The position numbers were made by a program, and so were the translations under genes. Below the pieces are notes generated by a model. It made no database searches and was not told where the DNA came from. It was given only the letters and a program-made list of their open reading frames with translations. Shown here piece after piece: positions 23,656-35,915 of a stretch of DNA of 64,000 nt; the stretch's first letter is position 1; each line of letters opens with the position of its first letter. The stretch spans positions 22,102,038-22,166,037 of the forward strand of contig NC_092098.1 of the NCBI RefSeq assembly GCF_045679555.1, written 5' to 3'. The stretch is from Salvelinus alpinus (taxonomy: Eukaryota; Chordata; Actinopteri; Salmoniformes; Salmonidae).

Positions 23656-25357
23656 TTGGGGGGGGGGGGGGGGAATAATCACCACTAAATTCACTGAGAA
23701 TGCATGACATAGGATGAAGAAACAATACTCCGAGCCACAGCTTCATACTACTTCTCAGACAAAGAACTGATACTGTATACAGGGGTTGGGGTTGTGGGGG
23801 TCCATGAGTGGCTTTTGACAATTCCTTGTGTCTTCTCATTGTTACAAATCAGATGTTAGGTACTATATTTATTGAATATTATATGAATCCTATAAATTAA
23901 AATGGCAAATTTGGGTGCAATTAATTAGCTTAATTTCTCAGATATCAAATTATAGTTCAACAAAATAATGTTGCAGGCATGCTAATCTTATCTGCTTTAA
24001 CTACAGAAATGATTTCAGAACAAATCTGAGATGACGGGTTTCATGGCTTGCAGAAATGGCATGGAATGATCCTCCCCCTTTTCATCCCGTTCAACCAGAC
24101 AGAGTGTGTGTAATGAGATGGGTAGTGTAAACAGCGGTGCTGGGAGCTGGTTTCATTGGCTCTGGCAGGTAGCTGAGTGGAGAGCAGCTGGCCTTGGCAG
24201 ATTGACTTAGAATGTTCCCCTTTTATTCTCCAGGTTTAATTTCCTCTCCTCATTCCTCGCATCGTATCCACGTGCTCCCCCTGTCCAAGGCCAGCCTCTA
24301 TTACCTCCCTCAATGGGATGAGAAGCCTGAGATACATGCATGCGTGTGTGCCAGCGAGTCTGAAGACTATAACAGAGTCTAAAAACAAGACAACAGATTC
24401 AGGAGCAGGTACTGCCGGAGGACTCTCTATACACCAGAGGGCAGAGGAGAGAGGGGAAAAGAGAGAGAGAGCGGGGAGGAGAAAGAGAGAAGGGAAGAAA
24501 GAGAGACAGGGGAGGTACTGCAATACCTTCAGAATGCACCTCCCCCCAAGTGTACAAACAAGGAGTATGGGTAGGCACACAAACAAATGCATAGGGTGTG
24601 TAAGCACACACTCATGAAGACACCGAAATGCATATTGATAAATGTGCAAACACAGACAACCACACGGCATCCCTGGATAAGCTGCATAGCTAGCTGTCAG
24701 TGTCCCTGCAGTGTACATGGCAGACTATTTATAGCACACGTCGCACCAGAAAATTACCGCCTGCACTCTGTTCAGAGGTACTCTCGGCAGGCAAACGCTA
24801 TTGATGTCCGAGACCTTAGCTGTGAGAAACAGTTACTATCAGGAAAGGTTAGTGGGTTACAATTAAAGACAGCCTGAACCATGTGTGATGAGAGAGATGT
24901 GATGACTGACACAAGCACACCGCACACACGGGTCATTCCACCTAAAAATACACAAGAAAGAGGATTGACACCCACCATCTCAGATTGTGCTGAAATCGTT
25001 TCTGTAGTTAGAAACAGATAAGACTAGCAGTCCTAGAACATAATTATGTTTAAATATAATTTGATCTTTGAGAAATTAAGCTCATTGAATGCACCCAAAT
25101 TGGCCATTTTTATTTATAGGATTCATATAACCGTCAACACACCCAACAACCAGTATCAGTTATCTATGTCTGAAAAGTAGTACGGAGCTGTGGCTTGGAG
25201 TATGGCTTCTTCATCCTATGTAATGTATTGCCTGTGAATCTGGGGATGTTTTTTCCCCCGTTTAGAGAAATTAGTAATTGAAGTCGCTTACATCATTTAC
25301 TATACATTTCTGTGAAAGTACAAGATTATGCCCACTAGACGCCATTGTTCCTGCAGG

Positions 25358-25512
25358 TCCCGTGTGGCTCAGTTGCTAGAGCATGGCGCTTGCAACCCCA
25401 GAATTGTGGGTTTGAGTCCCAGGTGGGACCAGCACAAAAAAAAGTATGGAAATGTATGCATTCATAAGTAAGTCGCTCTGGATAAGAGTGTCTGCTAAAT
25501 TACTCAAATGTA
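25358..25512 (+). mobile_element. tRNA-derived SINE
   Basis: The head CGTGTGGCTCAGTTGCTAGA carries an A-box-like region, and GTGGGTTTGAGTCCCAGG is the B-box region. The tail contains AAGTCGCTCTGGATAAGAG. The same SINE family occurs at 62,021. It is nested in the fold-back element. Confidence 0.85.
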
Positions 25513-26767
25513 TATGCCACACCCTTTTATCCATTTTCAAATCAACCAAATCAAATTGCATTGTCACATGCTTTGTAAACAACAGGTGAAAACGAAGTGA
25601 AATGCTTACTTACGGGCCCTTCCCAACAATGCAGAGAGAAAAAAAATAACGAGGAATAAATACAGGAGTAACAATAACTTGGCTATAAACACGGGGTACC
25701 AGTACCGAGTCGATGTGCAGGGGTAAGAGGTAATTGAGGTAGATATGTACATATTGGTAGGGGTAAAGTGACTAGGCAACAGGATCGATAAAAAAAAGGA
25801 GCAGCAGCGTATGGAAGACAAAAGAGTGCAAAGAGGATCAATGCAGATAACCAAATATCTACCCAGACTAACTATTTAGGTGTTTTATGGCTTGGGGCTA
25901 GAAGCTGTTCAGGGTCCTGTTGGTTCCAGACTTTATGCATCGGTACCACTTGCTGTGTGGTAGCAGAAAGAACAGTCTATGACTTGGGTGGCTCGAGTCT
26001 GACAATTTTTAGGGCCTTTCTCTGACATCGCCTGGTATAGAGGTCCTGGATGGCAGGGAGCTCGGCTCCACTGACGTACTGGGCCATACGCACTACACTT
26101 TGCAGCGCCTTGCAGTCGGATGCCAAGCAGTTGCCATACCAAGCAGTTGCCATACCAAGCGAAAATACAGCCAGGTGCGCTCGTTAACATATTTATCTAG
26201 CAGCCTCCAAGGAAATTCACTATTACTTGGGCTAATTTTGTTAGCATTCTAGTGTTTGTGTTTTTTAGCACCCCCTTGTGTACTAAGCTGGTAATACCAT
26301 AAATCTCGGGATGAGCGAAGAACAGTATGACGATATGAAAATCTGGATACCACCCAACCCTAGTCCAGGGTGTCTGGGATAATGTGTTGAATAATGAACC
26401 ATGAACAGCCTTTCAAAGCATTTCATGGCAACAGATGCGAGTGCTATGGGGTGAAATTCATTTAGACAGGTTACCTTGGCGTTCTTGGGCACAAGGACTA
26501 TGGTGGTCTGCTTGAAACATGTAGGTAGTACAGACTCGGTCAGGGAGAGGTTGAAAATAACAGTGAAGACACCCGCCAGCTAGTCAGAGCATGCTCCATG
26601 TACGCCTCCTGTCTGGCCCAGAGGCCTTGTGAATGTTATCCTGTTTATCGGCTACGGAGAGCGAGATCACAGTCTTCCGGAACTGCTGGTGCTCTCATGC
26701 GTGGTTTAGTGTTCCTTGCCTCAAAGAGAGCATAGAAGGCATTTAGCTTGTTTGGTAGGCTCGCATC

Positions 26768-29020
26768 CAGGGCCTAAAATGAACATCCGCCACCTGCCAA
26801 ATGCGTGGCATTGGCGGGTAAGATGTCTGTTTCACCAGCCACGTTGGCGGGTGGTCAGGGTTCCAAAGTGCAAGCATTTCACTCACATTTGTGAATGGAA
26901 ATAGTCAAGTGTGATCACATTTATAGTAAAATAAATGCTTCAGTAGATGTTTTCAAAGTATTTCCGCCGTTTTGTTTCATAGCATGTAAATTAATTGCAC
27001 AAAGTCAAATAACTATGAATCCTATATAGCCTATGCCACCTAGCGCTGCAACATTGTCTGGCTGGGGGCTGTGCGCACATAAAGAGCTGAGAAATATTCA
27101 TTTTTAGAAGCACGGCGCACAGGCATAAAGGTTGGTTTAATACACTTGAAACTAATGTATATTGAAGTGAGACTTTGTCCTTGTGTTTCTTGGCTATTTA
27201 CATTGTTCACAAGCTTGGTTGTTTTTCTGTTTGAGTTTCAACTGCTAGATAAGAGAAGACAACGCTTTTACTAGTCAGTCAGACTCAATCTCACAGGCAC
27301 AGTCACCTCCCACCCTTAACTTCTTATGGCTGGGGGGGCTATTTTCACGTTCGGATGAAAAGCGGGCCCAGAGTAAACTGCCTGCTACTCAGGCCCAGAA
27401 CCTAAGATATGCATATTATTAGTAGATTTGGATAGAAAACACTCTGAAGTTTCTAAAACTGTTTGAATGATGTCTGTGAGTATAACATAACTCATATGGC
27501 AGGCAAAACCTGAGAAAAAAATCCAACCAGGAAGTGGGAAATCTGAGGTTTGTAGATTTTCAAGTAATTGCCTATCCAAGATAGTGTAAATTTGGTCTGA
27601 TTGCACTTCCTAAGGCTTCCACTAGATGTCAACAGTCTTTAGAACCTTGTTTCAGGCTTCTACTGTGAAGGGGGAGCGAATAAGAGCTGTTTGACTAAGG
27701 GGTCTGGCAGAATGCCATGAGCTAAGTCACGCGCGCAGCCGTGAGAGCGAGCTGCATTCCCTTTCATTTCTAAAGACAAAGGAATTGTCAGGTTGGAATA
27801 TTATTGAAGATTTATGATAAAAAACATCCTAGAGATTGATTCTATACATCGTTTGACATGTTTCTACGAACTGTAATGGAACTGTTTTGACTTTGTCTGG
27901 ACTAAGTGCCTGCGCCTTGTGAATTTGGATTTGTGAACTAAAACGCATGAACAACAAAAAAAGGGATTTGGACATAAATGATGGACTTTATCGAACAAAA
28001 CAAACATTTATTGTGGAACTGGGATTCCTGGGAGTGCATTCCGATGAAGATCATCAAAGGTAAGTGAATATTTATAATGCTATTTCTGACTTCTGTTGAC
28101 TCCACAACATGGCGGGTATCTGTATGGCTTGTTTTGGTGGCTGAGCGCTGTACTCAGATTATTCCATGGAATGCTTTCGCTGTAAAGCTTTTTTGAAATC
28201 TGACAGCGGTTGCATTAAGGAGAAGTATATCTTTAATTCCATGCATAACACTTGTATTTTCATCAACATTTATGTTGAGTATTTCTGTAAATTGATGTGG
28301 CTCTGCAAAATCACCGGATGTTTTGGAAGCAAAACATTACTGAACATAACGCGTCAATGTAAACTGAGATTTTTGTATATAAATATGAACTTTATCGAAC
28401 AAAACATACATGTATTGTGTAACATGAAGTCCTATGAGTGTCATCTGATGAAGATCATCAAAGGTTAATGATTAATTTTCTCTCTATTTCTGCTTTTTGT
28501 GACTCCTCTCTTTGGCTGGAAAAATGGCTGTGTTTTTTGTGACTAGGCACTGACCTAACATAATCGCATGGTATGCTTTCGTTGTAAAGCCTTTTTGAAA
28601 TCAGACACTGTGGTGGGATTAACAAGTTTATCTTTAAAATGGTGTATAATACTTGTATGTTTGAGGAATTTTAATTATGAGATTTCTGTTGTTTGAATTT
28701 GGCGCCCTGCACTTTCACTGGCTGTTGTCAAATCGATCCCGTTAACGGGATTTCAGCCGTAAGAATTAAAGGGGCAGGTGAAAGTGTGATATTTTGCTTA
28801 AAAATACAAATGTAAAATATAATTAAACAATATACCATATTACTTCTTACTAGTACTAGTTTTAAAAACATTACAAAGAATGCACATCTGTTTTTTTGTG
28901 TTTTGTTAAGTATAATTTAAGTGAAATAAATATATTTGGACTGGTAAAAAATCTGAGCAGCTGCTAGTTTTTAAAAATCTCCAAGTGGCTGGTGGATCAA
29001 AAAGAAAATGTTATGCCCTG
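26768..29020. mobile_element. hAT-type non-autonomous element containing a piggyBac-like element
   Basis: The ends are CAGGGCCTAAAATG and, inverted, CAGGGCATAACATT. A perfect 8-bp duplication CTCGCATC flanks it (26,760-26,767 and 29,021-29,028). Without the nested element it is about 0.8 kb and has no transposase. It interrupts the L2 LINE. Confidence 0.88.
27320..28765. mobile_element. piggyBac-like non-autonomous element
   Basis: It is flanked by TTAA on both sides (27,316-27,319 and 28,766-28,769). The short inverted ends are CTTCTTATGGCTG and, inverted, TTCTTACGGCTG. No transposase frame is visible. It contains a direct repeat of about 0.3 kb offset by 404 bp: TCGAACAAAAC at 27,991 and 28,395, each followed by GATGAAGATCATCAAAGG and then a related TGTAAAG-containing block. 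The TTAA target and ends fit the piggyBac superfamily, although I cannot name the family. Confidence 0.72.
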
Positions 29021-29205
29021 CTCGCATCACTGGGCAGCTTGCGGCTGGGTTTCCCTTTGTAATCCGTGATAGTTTGCAAGCTCTGCCACATCTCACGAGT
29101 GTCAGAGCCGGCGAAGTAGGATTCAATCTTAGTCCTATATTAACGCTTTGCCTGTTTGATGGCTCATCGGAGGTCGTAGCGGGATTTGTTGTAAGCACCC
29201 GGATT

Positions 29206-30379
29206 AGTGTTGCACTGTATAAATACTAGAACATTAAACATGGTTCGGTACTAGAATTTTTGTTAATTTTGGTACTTCTGTCAAATGCTTCTCATGTCAT
29301 ATGGATTGGGAGGATCGAGTCCGTCTAGTCATTCATCTGAATATTCTCAAGGAGGCAGTAGCTAGCCAGGCTACTTGCACTTGCCATAGACTGTACAGTG
29401 CGAGCCACTTTTGAGAAGCAAGCGAGAAGAGAGAGAAAATGCCAACAGCATGGCTTCTTCTTCTGAAAAAAATAATTATACCCCCATCCCCGCAGCTTGT
29501 TGACAAAACTGGCTGCAGAAACTATGGGAATACTTTGACTAGAGCAGATGAGGGCCAGCCCACTAAAACAACTAAGCAAAATGTGTTACAAAGCAGTGCA
29601 TTTCCAAAAATGACATGAAAAACGAATTTACACATGACATTTGCATTGTAACGTTATTCTACTAATTTATTTTTATTTTGTAGAGCCAATGACATGAACA
29701 TCAGCATGGCATTCATGTGAGCATTTTAATAGGATTACACAACCCAAAAAGTAAAGCAATGGTCTACACATCATAGAAATACAATGGATTTTAAACTGCA
29801 TACTACGATTCCCAGAGTGCATTTCACTCATGGCTCTGTTCAGGGCTGCTGGTTGGCTAGTGGCTATTGCTAGCAAGCCCAGACAAACCCGAAGTAGTCT
29901 GAATACATTGCTGTCAAGTTATGAGTGCATTTCACAGAGCTTCAAAAGTGTTTGTCGTTTTGGAACTAAACTATTAATTTAATACATTAAACTATTTAGC
30001 TGTACTGAATAATGAATGTCATTTGACCCAATATTATGGCCATAGATGAGCAAATGAATCCTGATATGTATCGAATTACATTTTAAAACAGTTTAGATGT
30101 AATTGTCAAATAATTGCCTGCTCTGGTATTTAATATGGTGTTTAATTTTTGCAATAAATTTAATATATTTGTTATTTTATTTGTTTTACAAGTTATCAAG
30201 ATATTGTTAAATGTAAATAAAAAAAACAGTAGTTATTCTGTGACTTTAGTTAATATGCCTTCTTTTATTTTTGCCGTGGTCTAGTTTCGGTATCGAGTAT
30301 CATTTCGATATCCAGTATCGTGATACTAAACCCTGGTGTCGCTATCGAAGTAAAAAAATATGGTATCGTGACAACACTT
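29206..30379. mobile_element. hAT-like non-autonomous element in the L2 LINE
   Basis: The LINE sequence breaks after CACCCGGATT at 29,205 and resumes at CCAGGTTAGTGTCCCGC near 30,382. The ends are AGTGTTGCACTGTATA and, inverted, AGTGTTGTCACGATA. The interior has GGTATCGAGTATC-type motifs. The flanking duplication is degenerate, so the class call is moderate. Confidence 0.5.
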
Positions 30380-31679
30380 GTCCAGGTTAGTGTCCCGCTC
30401 CTTGAAAGTGGTAGCTCTTGCCTTTAGCTCAGTGCAAATGTTGCCTGTAATCCATGGGTTTTGGTTGGGCTATGTACTTATGGTCCCTATGGGGACGACG
30501 TCGTCGATGCACTTATTAATGAGGCCGGTGACTGATGAGGTAAACTCCTCCATGTTATCGGATGAATCCCAGAACATATTCCAGTCCTGTAGCTTAGCAC
30601 ACACTTCATCGGACCACTTCCATATTGAGCGCATCACTGCTACTTCCTGTTTGAGGTTTTGCTTGTAAGCAGGAATCAGGAGGAGGGACGGCGAGGGATG
30701 TATGAGTCTCTGTGTGTGGAGTAAAGGAGATCTAGAGTCTTGTTACCTCTAGTTGCAAAACAAATTTCAGTTTCCCTTAATTAAAAATCCCCGGCCACGA
30801 AAACTGCCGCCTCTGGATGTGTATTTTCTAGTTTGCGTATGGCCCTATACAGCTCGTTGAGAGTGCGGTCTTAGTGCAAGCATCGGTTTGTGGTGGTAAA
30901 TAGACAGCTACGAAAAATACAGATTAAAACTCTTGGTAAATACAGTCTGCAGCTTATCATGAGGTATTCTAACCCAGGTGAGCAAAAACTTGAGACTTCC
31001 TTAACATTAGAGATCGCACACCAATTGATGTTAACAAAGGGACACACCACTCCCCCTCTCAGCTTACCAGAGGCTGCCGTCCGATGTTGACGAGGCATGG
31101 AAAAGCAGCTACAGTAGGTGTATATTATCCATGTTCTTGTTCAGCAACGACTCAAAAAAACATAGGATATGACAGTTGTTCAGGTCCCATTGATAAGATA
31201 GTCTCGAACGGAGCCCATCCAGCTTGTTCTCTAGTGCTTGTACGTTCAACAACAAAACTGAGGGCACTGGTGGTTTAGATGCTCGACCACGTAGTATAAT
31301 CATCACGCCTCTTTCGCCGCTTCCTCTTTCGAGTCCCGGGGATAAGGGCCTAGTCCAGGTTAAACATAACATCCAGAGCTGCCGACTCGTTGAAGTAGAA
31401 ATATTCATCCAGTTAGTGATCGCTGTTCTGATGTCCAGAAGCTGTTTTCGATCATAGGAAATGATGCCGGAAACATTTCGTACAAAAAAAACAATTTAAG
31501 AATTGTTCAGGAGCCCATAAGACTGCAGCTATCCACTGCAGTGCCATCTTGTAAGTGATTATGATGGTCTCTTGTGTTTTGTTTCTCAACATTTTCTTTG
31601 CAACTTTAGGTAGAAAACCAATTTCAGAACAAATCTAAGATGATGGGTGTCATGGCTTGCTGAAATGACATGGAACGAC

Positions 31680-32462
31680 GCACACACATACACTGCAACA
31701 TGGACAAGTGCCATAGACAAGGACGAACTGGATGCCTCTTAACCCAAAAGGGACCACAAGCCTCCATTACTGCCAAATTATGACTGATTAAAGCGTGAGA
31801 CCAAAGGGAAGGTGGGAGAAGGAGAGAGGGGATAAAGAGTACAACCGGAAAGGAAAGAGTGAAAATAACGAGAAAAAGCATGATAGAGAAAAAGAAAAAA
31901 AGGCATGATCCAATGATAGCGCAGAGAGAGATGGGTTCTCAGTGTTCTTAAACACCCGGCAATTCAATTAAGTGCTGACGGATGAGAGTTTATGGTGCAG
32001 TCAAGAGTGACCATCGCTCTGGCTGAGATTAATGACTCCTCACACACAGGAGAGAGGGAGGAGGACGAGGAGAAGAGAGGAAGGAGGGTGGAAGAGGGAG
32101 ACAAGTCGAGGGCTGAGAGAGGGAGGAGGACGAGGAAAAAAGAGGATAAGAAAATAGGGAGAAGAGAAGGTGGTGGGGAGAGTGAGGATAGAGAACGAGG
32201 AAGAATTACGAGGAGGAAGAGATAATATGGTCATTGTGATTCAGCAGTATAATAGAAAGGGACAGAGGAGGAGGAGGTAGCCAGGCTAGGGGCTTATAGA
32301 GCAGAGAGATCATGTTCTTTTGTTTTCAGGACATTCATTCAAGTACATCCCACCTCCACCAAGCCCAGGCTGCTAACAACAGCATGATGACAATTGGTTC
32401 CAGTAAAATAAATCCCATTCAGGGGCCTGACGAATACACACTGCGTAAACAAAACACACCTT
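31680..32462. other. GA-rich intronic stretch, no gene
   Basis: Purine-rich low-complexity sequence (about 31,800-31,900 and 32,045-32,225) gives long but compositionally biased frames on both strands. No domain is recognisable. Confidence 0.6.
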
Positions 32463-33979
32463 CAGTTGTGGTCCAAAGTTTTGAGAATGACACAAATATT
32501 AATTTTCACAAAGTCTGCTGCTTCAGTTTGTGTGATGATAATTTGCATATACTCCAGAATGTTATGAAGAGTGATCAGATGAAAAGTCCCTCTTTGCCAT
32601 GCAAATGAACTGAATCCCCCCAAAACATTTCCAATGCATTTCAGCCCTGCCACAAAAGGACCAGCTGACATCATGTCAGTGATTCTCTCGTTAACACAGG
32701 TGTGAGTGTTGACGAGGACAAGGCTGGAGATCACTCTGTCATGCTGATTGAGTTCGAATAACAGACTGGAAGCTTCAAAAGGAAGGTGGTGCATGGAATC
32801 ATTGTTCTTCCTCTGTCAACCATGGTTACCTGGAAGGAAACATGTGCCCTCCTCATTGCTTTACACAATTAGAGCCTCACGGGCAAGGATATTGCTGCCA
32901 GTAAGATTGCACCTAAATCAAACATTTATCGGATCATCAAGACCTTCAAAGAGAGCGGTTCAATTGTTGTGAAGAAGGCTTCAGAGCACCCAAGAAAGTC
33001 CAGCAAGCGCCAGGACCGTCTCCTAAAGTTGATTCAGCTGCGGAATCGGGGCACCACCAGTACAGAGCTTGCTCGGGAATGGCAGCAGGCAGGTGTGAGT
33101 GCATCTGCACGCACAGTGAGGCGAAGACTTTTGGAGGATGGCCTGGTGTCAAGAAGGGCAGCAAAGAAGCAACTTCTCTCCAGGAAAAACATCAGGGACA
33201 GACTGATATTCTGCAAAGGTACAGGGATTGGACTGCTGAGGACTGGGGTAAAGTCATTTTCTCTGATGAATCCCCTTTCCGATTGTTTGGGGCATCCGGA
33301 AAAAAGCTTGTCTGGAAAAGACAAGGTGTGCGCTACCATCAGACCTGTGTCATGCCAACAGTAAAGCATCCTGAGACCATTCATGTGTGGGGTTGCTTCT
33401 CAGCCAAGGGAGTGGGCTCACTTACAATTTTGCCTAAGAACACAGCCATGAATAAGGAATGGTACCAACACATCCTCCGAGAGCAACTTCTCCCAACCAT
33501 CCAGGAACAGTTTGGTGACGAACAATACCTTCTCCAGCATGATGGAGCACCTTGCCATAAGGCAAAAGTGATAACTAAGTGGCTCGGGGAACAAAACATC
33601 GATATTTTTGAGAACTTGAGAACTTGTGGTCAATCCTCAAGAGGCGGGTGGACAAACAAAAACCCACAAATTCTGACAAACTCCAAACATTGATTATGCA
33701 AGAATGGGCTGCCATCAGTCAGGATGTGGCCCAGAAGTTAATTGACAGCATGCCAGGACAGATTGCAGAGGTATTGAAAAAGAAGAGTCAACACTGCAAA
33801 TATTGACTCTGTATCAACTTCATGTAATTGTCAATAAAAGCCTTTGAACTTATGAAATGGTTGTAATTATACTTCAGTATACCATAGTAACATCTGACAA
33901 AAATATCTAAAGACACTGAAGCAGCAAACTGTGTGAAAATTAATAGTTGTGTCATTCTCAAAACTTTTGGCCAGGACTG
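32463..33979 (+). mobile_element. Tc1-like transposon with damaged transposase
   Basis: The inverted ends are CAGTTGTGGTCCAAAGTTTTG and, inverted, CAGTCCTGGCCAAAAGTTTTG. The right end abuts TA; the left is preceded by TT. The plus strand encodes a helix-turn-helix region (about 32,970-33,190, LVSRRAAKKQLLSRKN) and a catalytic core at 33,190-33,620. The core has Asp in IFSDESPF and in LLQHDGAPCH. The stretch expected to hold the third acidic residue is disrupted near 33,610-33,640, and a frameshift separates the DNA-binding and catalytic parts. It is not functional as it stands. Confidence 0.92.
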
Positions 33980-33998
33980 TACACTCTCTACCGCTGGG

Positions 33999-34188
33999 GT
34001 AGGCAACCCTGTTCCTGGAGTGCTGCAGGTACTACAGGATTGTGTTCCAACTAGGCACCACACCTGATCAGCTGAGCTACTTATTCAGTTCAGTGATTGC
34101 CTAAATTCAACACACCTGGTCTTCCAGATCAGTTAAATCAAAAACATGAAGTGCCTGCGGCCCTCCAGGACCAGGGTTGCCTGCCCTA
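33999..34188. mobile_element. Palindromic MITE
   Basis: The left end TAGGCAACCCTGTTCCTGGAG is inverted at the right as CTCCAGGACCAGGGTTGCCT. It begins within 20 bp of the Tc1 end. No clear target duplication was found. Confidence 0.6.
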
Positions 34189-34359
34189 CCGTATATACAT
34201 CAGTACAATATGTTATTGGGATGGAATAGGATTTTTAGACATACAAGACAGTTCAATACATTTATCCAAGGGAAAGCATATTACACTACTGGGGCAATCA
34301 ATACATGCAAACAGACAGGGATGCAGGGAGGCTGAGATGTTATATGACTCAGGCTAGAG

Positions 34360-34542
34360 CAGGGTTCTCCAACCCTGTTCCTGGAGAGCTACCGTCCAGT
34401 AAGTTTTTGTTCCATCCCTAATCTAGCGCACCCGATTCTAATAATTAACTGGTTGATAATCTGAATCAGGTTAGTTACAACTGGGGTTGGAGCGAAAACC
34501 TACAGGAGGGTAGCTCTCCAGGAACAGGGTTGTAGAGACCTG
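34360..34542. mobile_element. 183-bp hAT-type MITE
   Basis: The inverted ends are CAGGGTTCTCCAACCCTG and, inverted, CAGGTCTCTACAACCCTG. A perfect 8-bp duplication GGCTAGAG flanks it at 34,352-34,359 and 34,543-34,550. It contains an inner palindrome (GGAGAGCTACC with its inverted partner near the right end). Confidence 0.88.
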
Positions 34543-34550
34543 GGCTAGAG

Positions 34551-35484
34551 ACTCTACCTCAACTATACCCCCAAGTCCTCATCAACACAGAAACACACCT
34601 GTCAATCACAGCGCTGACACACACACACAGGAGAGCAACACTTCAGAGGGGAGAGGGGATGCTGGATTGTCAGTCTGCCAGCGTTTCTTTGCAAGAACAC
34701 ACGCGCACACACACATCTGGAGACATGAGGAGAATGTGTTTGTGGATAGGATGAGATTTTCAGGTTGACTGAGTGTGAAATGTAGATGATGGCTTTGAGA
34801 AGGAAAGCAGAGGAGAGGCAGGGAAAGACTGAGAGAAGAAAAGAGTACTTAAGTGTCTGCTCACGATCCAGTTTCATTAAATCACACACTTAACAAGATA
34901 GCAGTAGTGAGATCCAGACAGCTAATGCTGGCTTAATCAAATCCCCATTAGAAACCCCCATGGTGAGACATCTCATCATACTACATCTTCCCTGCATGAG
35001 TTATTATAAACTCATTTTTTATTGGCAATTCCATTTCATTTCCAAATGATGACTATCATTTAAATTGGTGGTCTAAAAAACACTGCATTGCAGTTCTGGT
35101 TCCCTCCAGTAGGAGACAGTGGCGCTATAGACATATTGCTGTAGAGAGCAGCTGATTAATTCCCTGAAAATCAACCACAACAAACATTTTGCCTTCCTAC
35201 TTCCTAACACCTCACTTGGCTTTCGACATCCTACATACTTAAAAATGCAAACACAAAAAAACAAATTCATAAATTAATGCAAAATGTATGCAATGATTCA
35301 CTCAATAAATAGCCCACTCAAATAATCCAAAAACATCCAAAGTAGGGAAGCAGCTCTCACACTACTGTAAAACACACCAACTGAACAGCCGTTCCATCTA
35401 CACCACAGCTGAGCTTTACTACCATCCGTCATACATCAGCCCTGCTCATACACACACCTCAGCAGGAGTCCTACTCTATCGATT
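34551..35484. other. Intronic sequence without recognised features
   Basis: No repeat family or coding domain was recognised. There is a short CA run near 34,615-34,630. Confidence 0.5.
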
Positions 35485-35915
35485 TTAAAGGGATAGTTCA
35501 CCCAAATTACATTTTGATTTATGGACAAGGTTTGACAGCAATCCATGCTTTCATTTAGTTCTCTGGCACTGTTTTCAAATGCTAATGTTTTGGTATTTGT
35601 GGCACAAATACCATTCAAGTCATGGGACCAACATTAGCATTTTTCACGCATCAATCCAATAAAAAAGAAATAACAATAGAAACTCAGTCACATAGATGAT
35701 TTGAACATGATGCGTGAAAAATGATCATATTGGTCCAATGACTTGATGGGATATGTGCCACAAATGCTAAACATTAGCAATTGAAAACTGTGCCAGCCAC
35801 TGCCAGGGAAATTAAACCAAAGCCTGGATTGCTGTTATACCTTGTTCATACCTTGACTGCTAACAGAATAAGGAAACCAATGTGTCATTGTATTTTGGGA
35901 GAACTATCCCTTTAA
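35485..35915. mobile_element. Large palindromic MITE (about 430 bp hairpin)
   Basis: It begins TTAAAGGGATAGTTCACCC and ends with the inverted GGGAGAACTATCCCTTTAA. The arms pair over much of their length; for example CATTTTTCACGCATC near 35,640 pairs with GATGCGTGAAAAATG near 35,710. It is related to the element at 23,325. No coding sequence is present. Confidence 0.78.

Larger units (their letters stand above)
21341..24072. mobile_element. Fold-back element with long inverted arms, carrying a Tc1
   Basis: The left arm (GGGTCGTTCCAC, then AAGAAAGAGGATTTCGAC and ACCCAAATTGGCCAT) is inverted at the right (ATGGCAAATTTGGGTGC to GGAATGATCC at 24,063-24,072). The inner segments at 23,083-23,282 and 23,690-23,780 are also inverted copies. 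A second member of the family starts at 24,929. The Tc1-like element at 21,622-23,079 lies in the left arm, and a palindromic MITE occupies about 23,325-23,655. No coding capacity is seen, so movement would depend on another element. Confidence 0.7.
25548..31551 (-). mobile_element. L2/RSg-1-type LINE, heavily interrupted
   Basis: On the minus strand, from about 31,551 (5' UTR-like) to 25,548 (3' tail), the pieces follow LINE order. The endonuclease start (LLLNVQALENKLDGLRSRL) is near 31,250. Reverse transcriptase parts occur near 30,400-30,670, 29,030-29,200 and 26,400-26,700 (NAKVTCLNEFHPIALASVAMKC). The RSg-1-type 3' UTR is near 25,550-26,150. Insertions at 29,205-30,380 and 26,768-29,020, plus a deletion around 26,160-26,370 with another repeat, have destroyed it. 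Confidence 0.75.
24929..31679. mobile_element. Second fold-back element, split by an L2 LINE
   Basis: The left part (24,929-25,547) begins GGGTCATTCCACC and shares the arm and inner segments of the fold-back element at 21,341. The right end (about 31,552-31,679) reads GGGTGTCATGGCTTGC through to GGAACGAC, the inverted arm terminus. Everything between is an inserted L2 LINE with its own insertions. GCACACAC occurs at both edges, but the surroundings are CA-rich, so I do not rely on it as a target duplication. Confidence 0.6.

Noticed and set aside
32045-32234. Glu/Arg-rich or Ser/Pro-rich protein frames
   Set aside because: Simple GA-rich low-complexity DNA. No splice context or domain was found.
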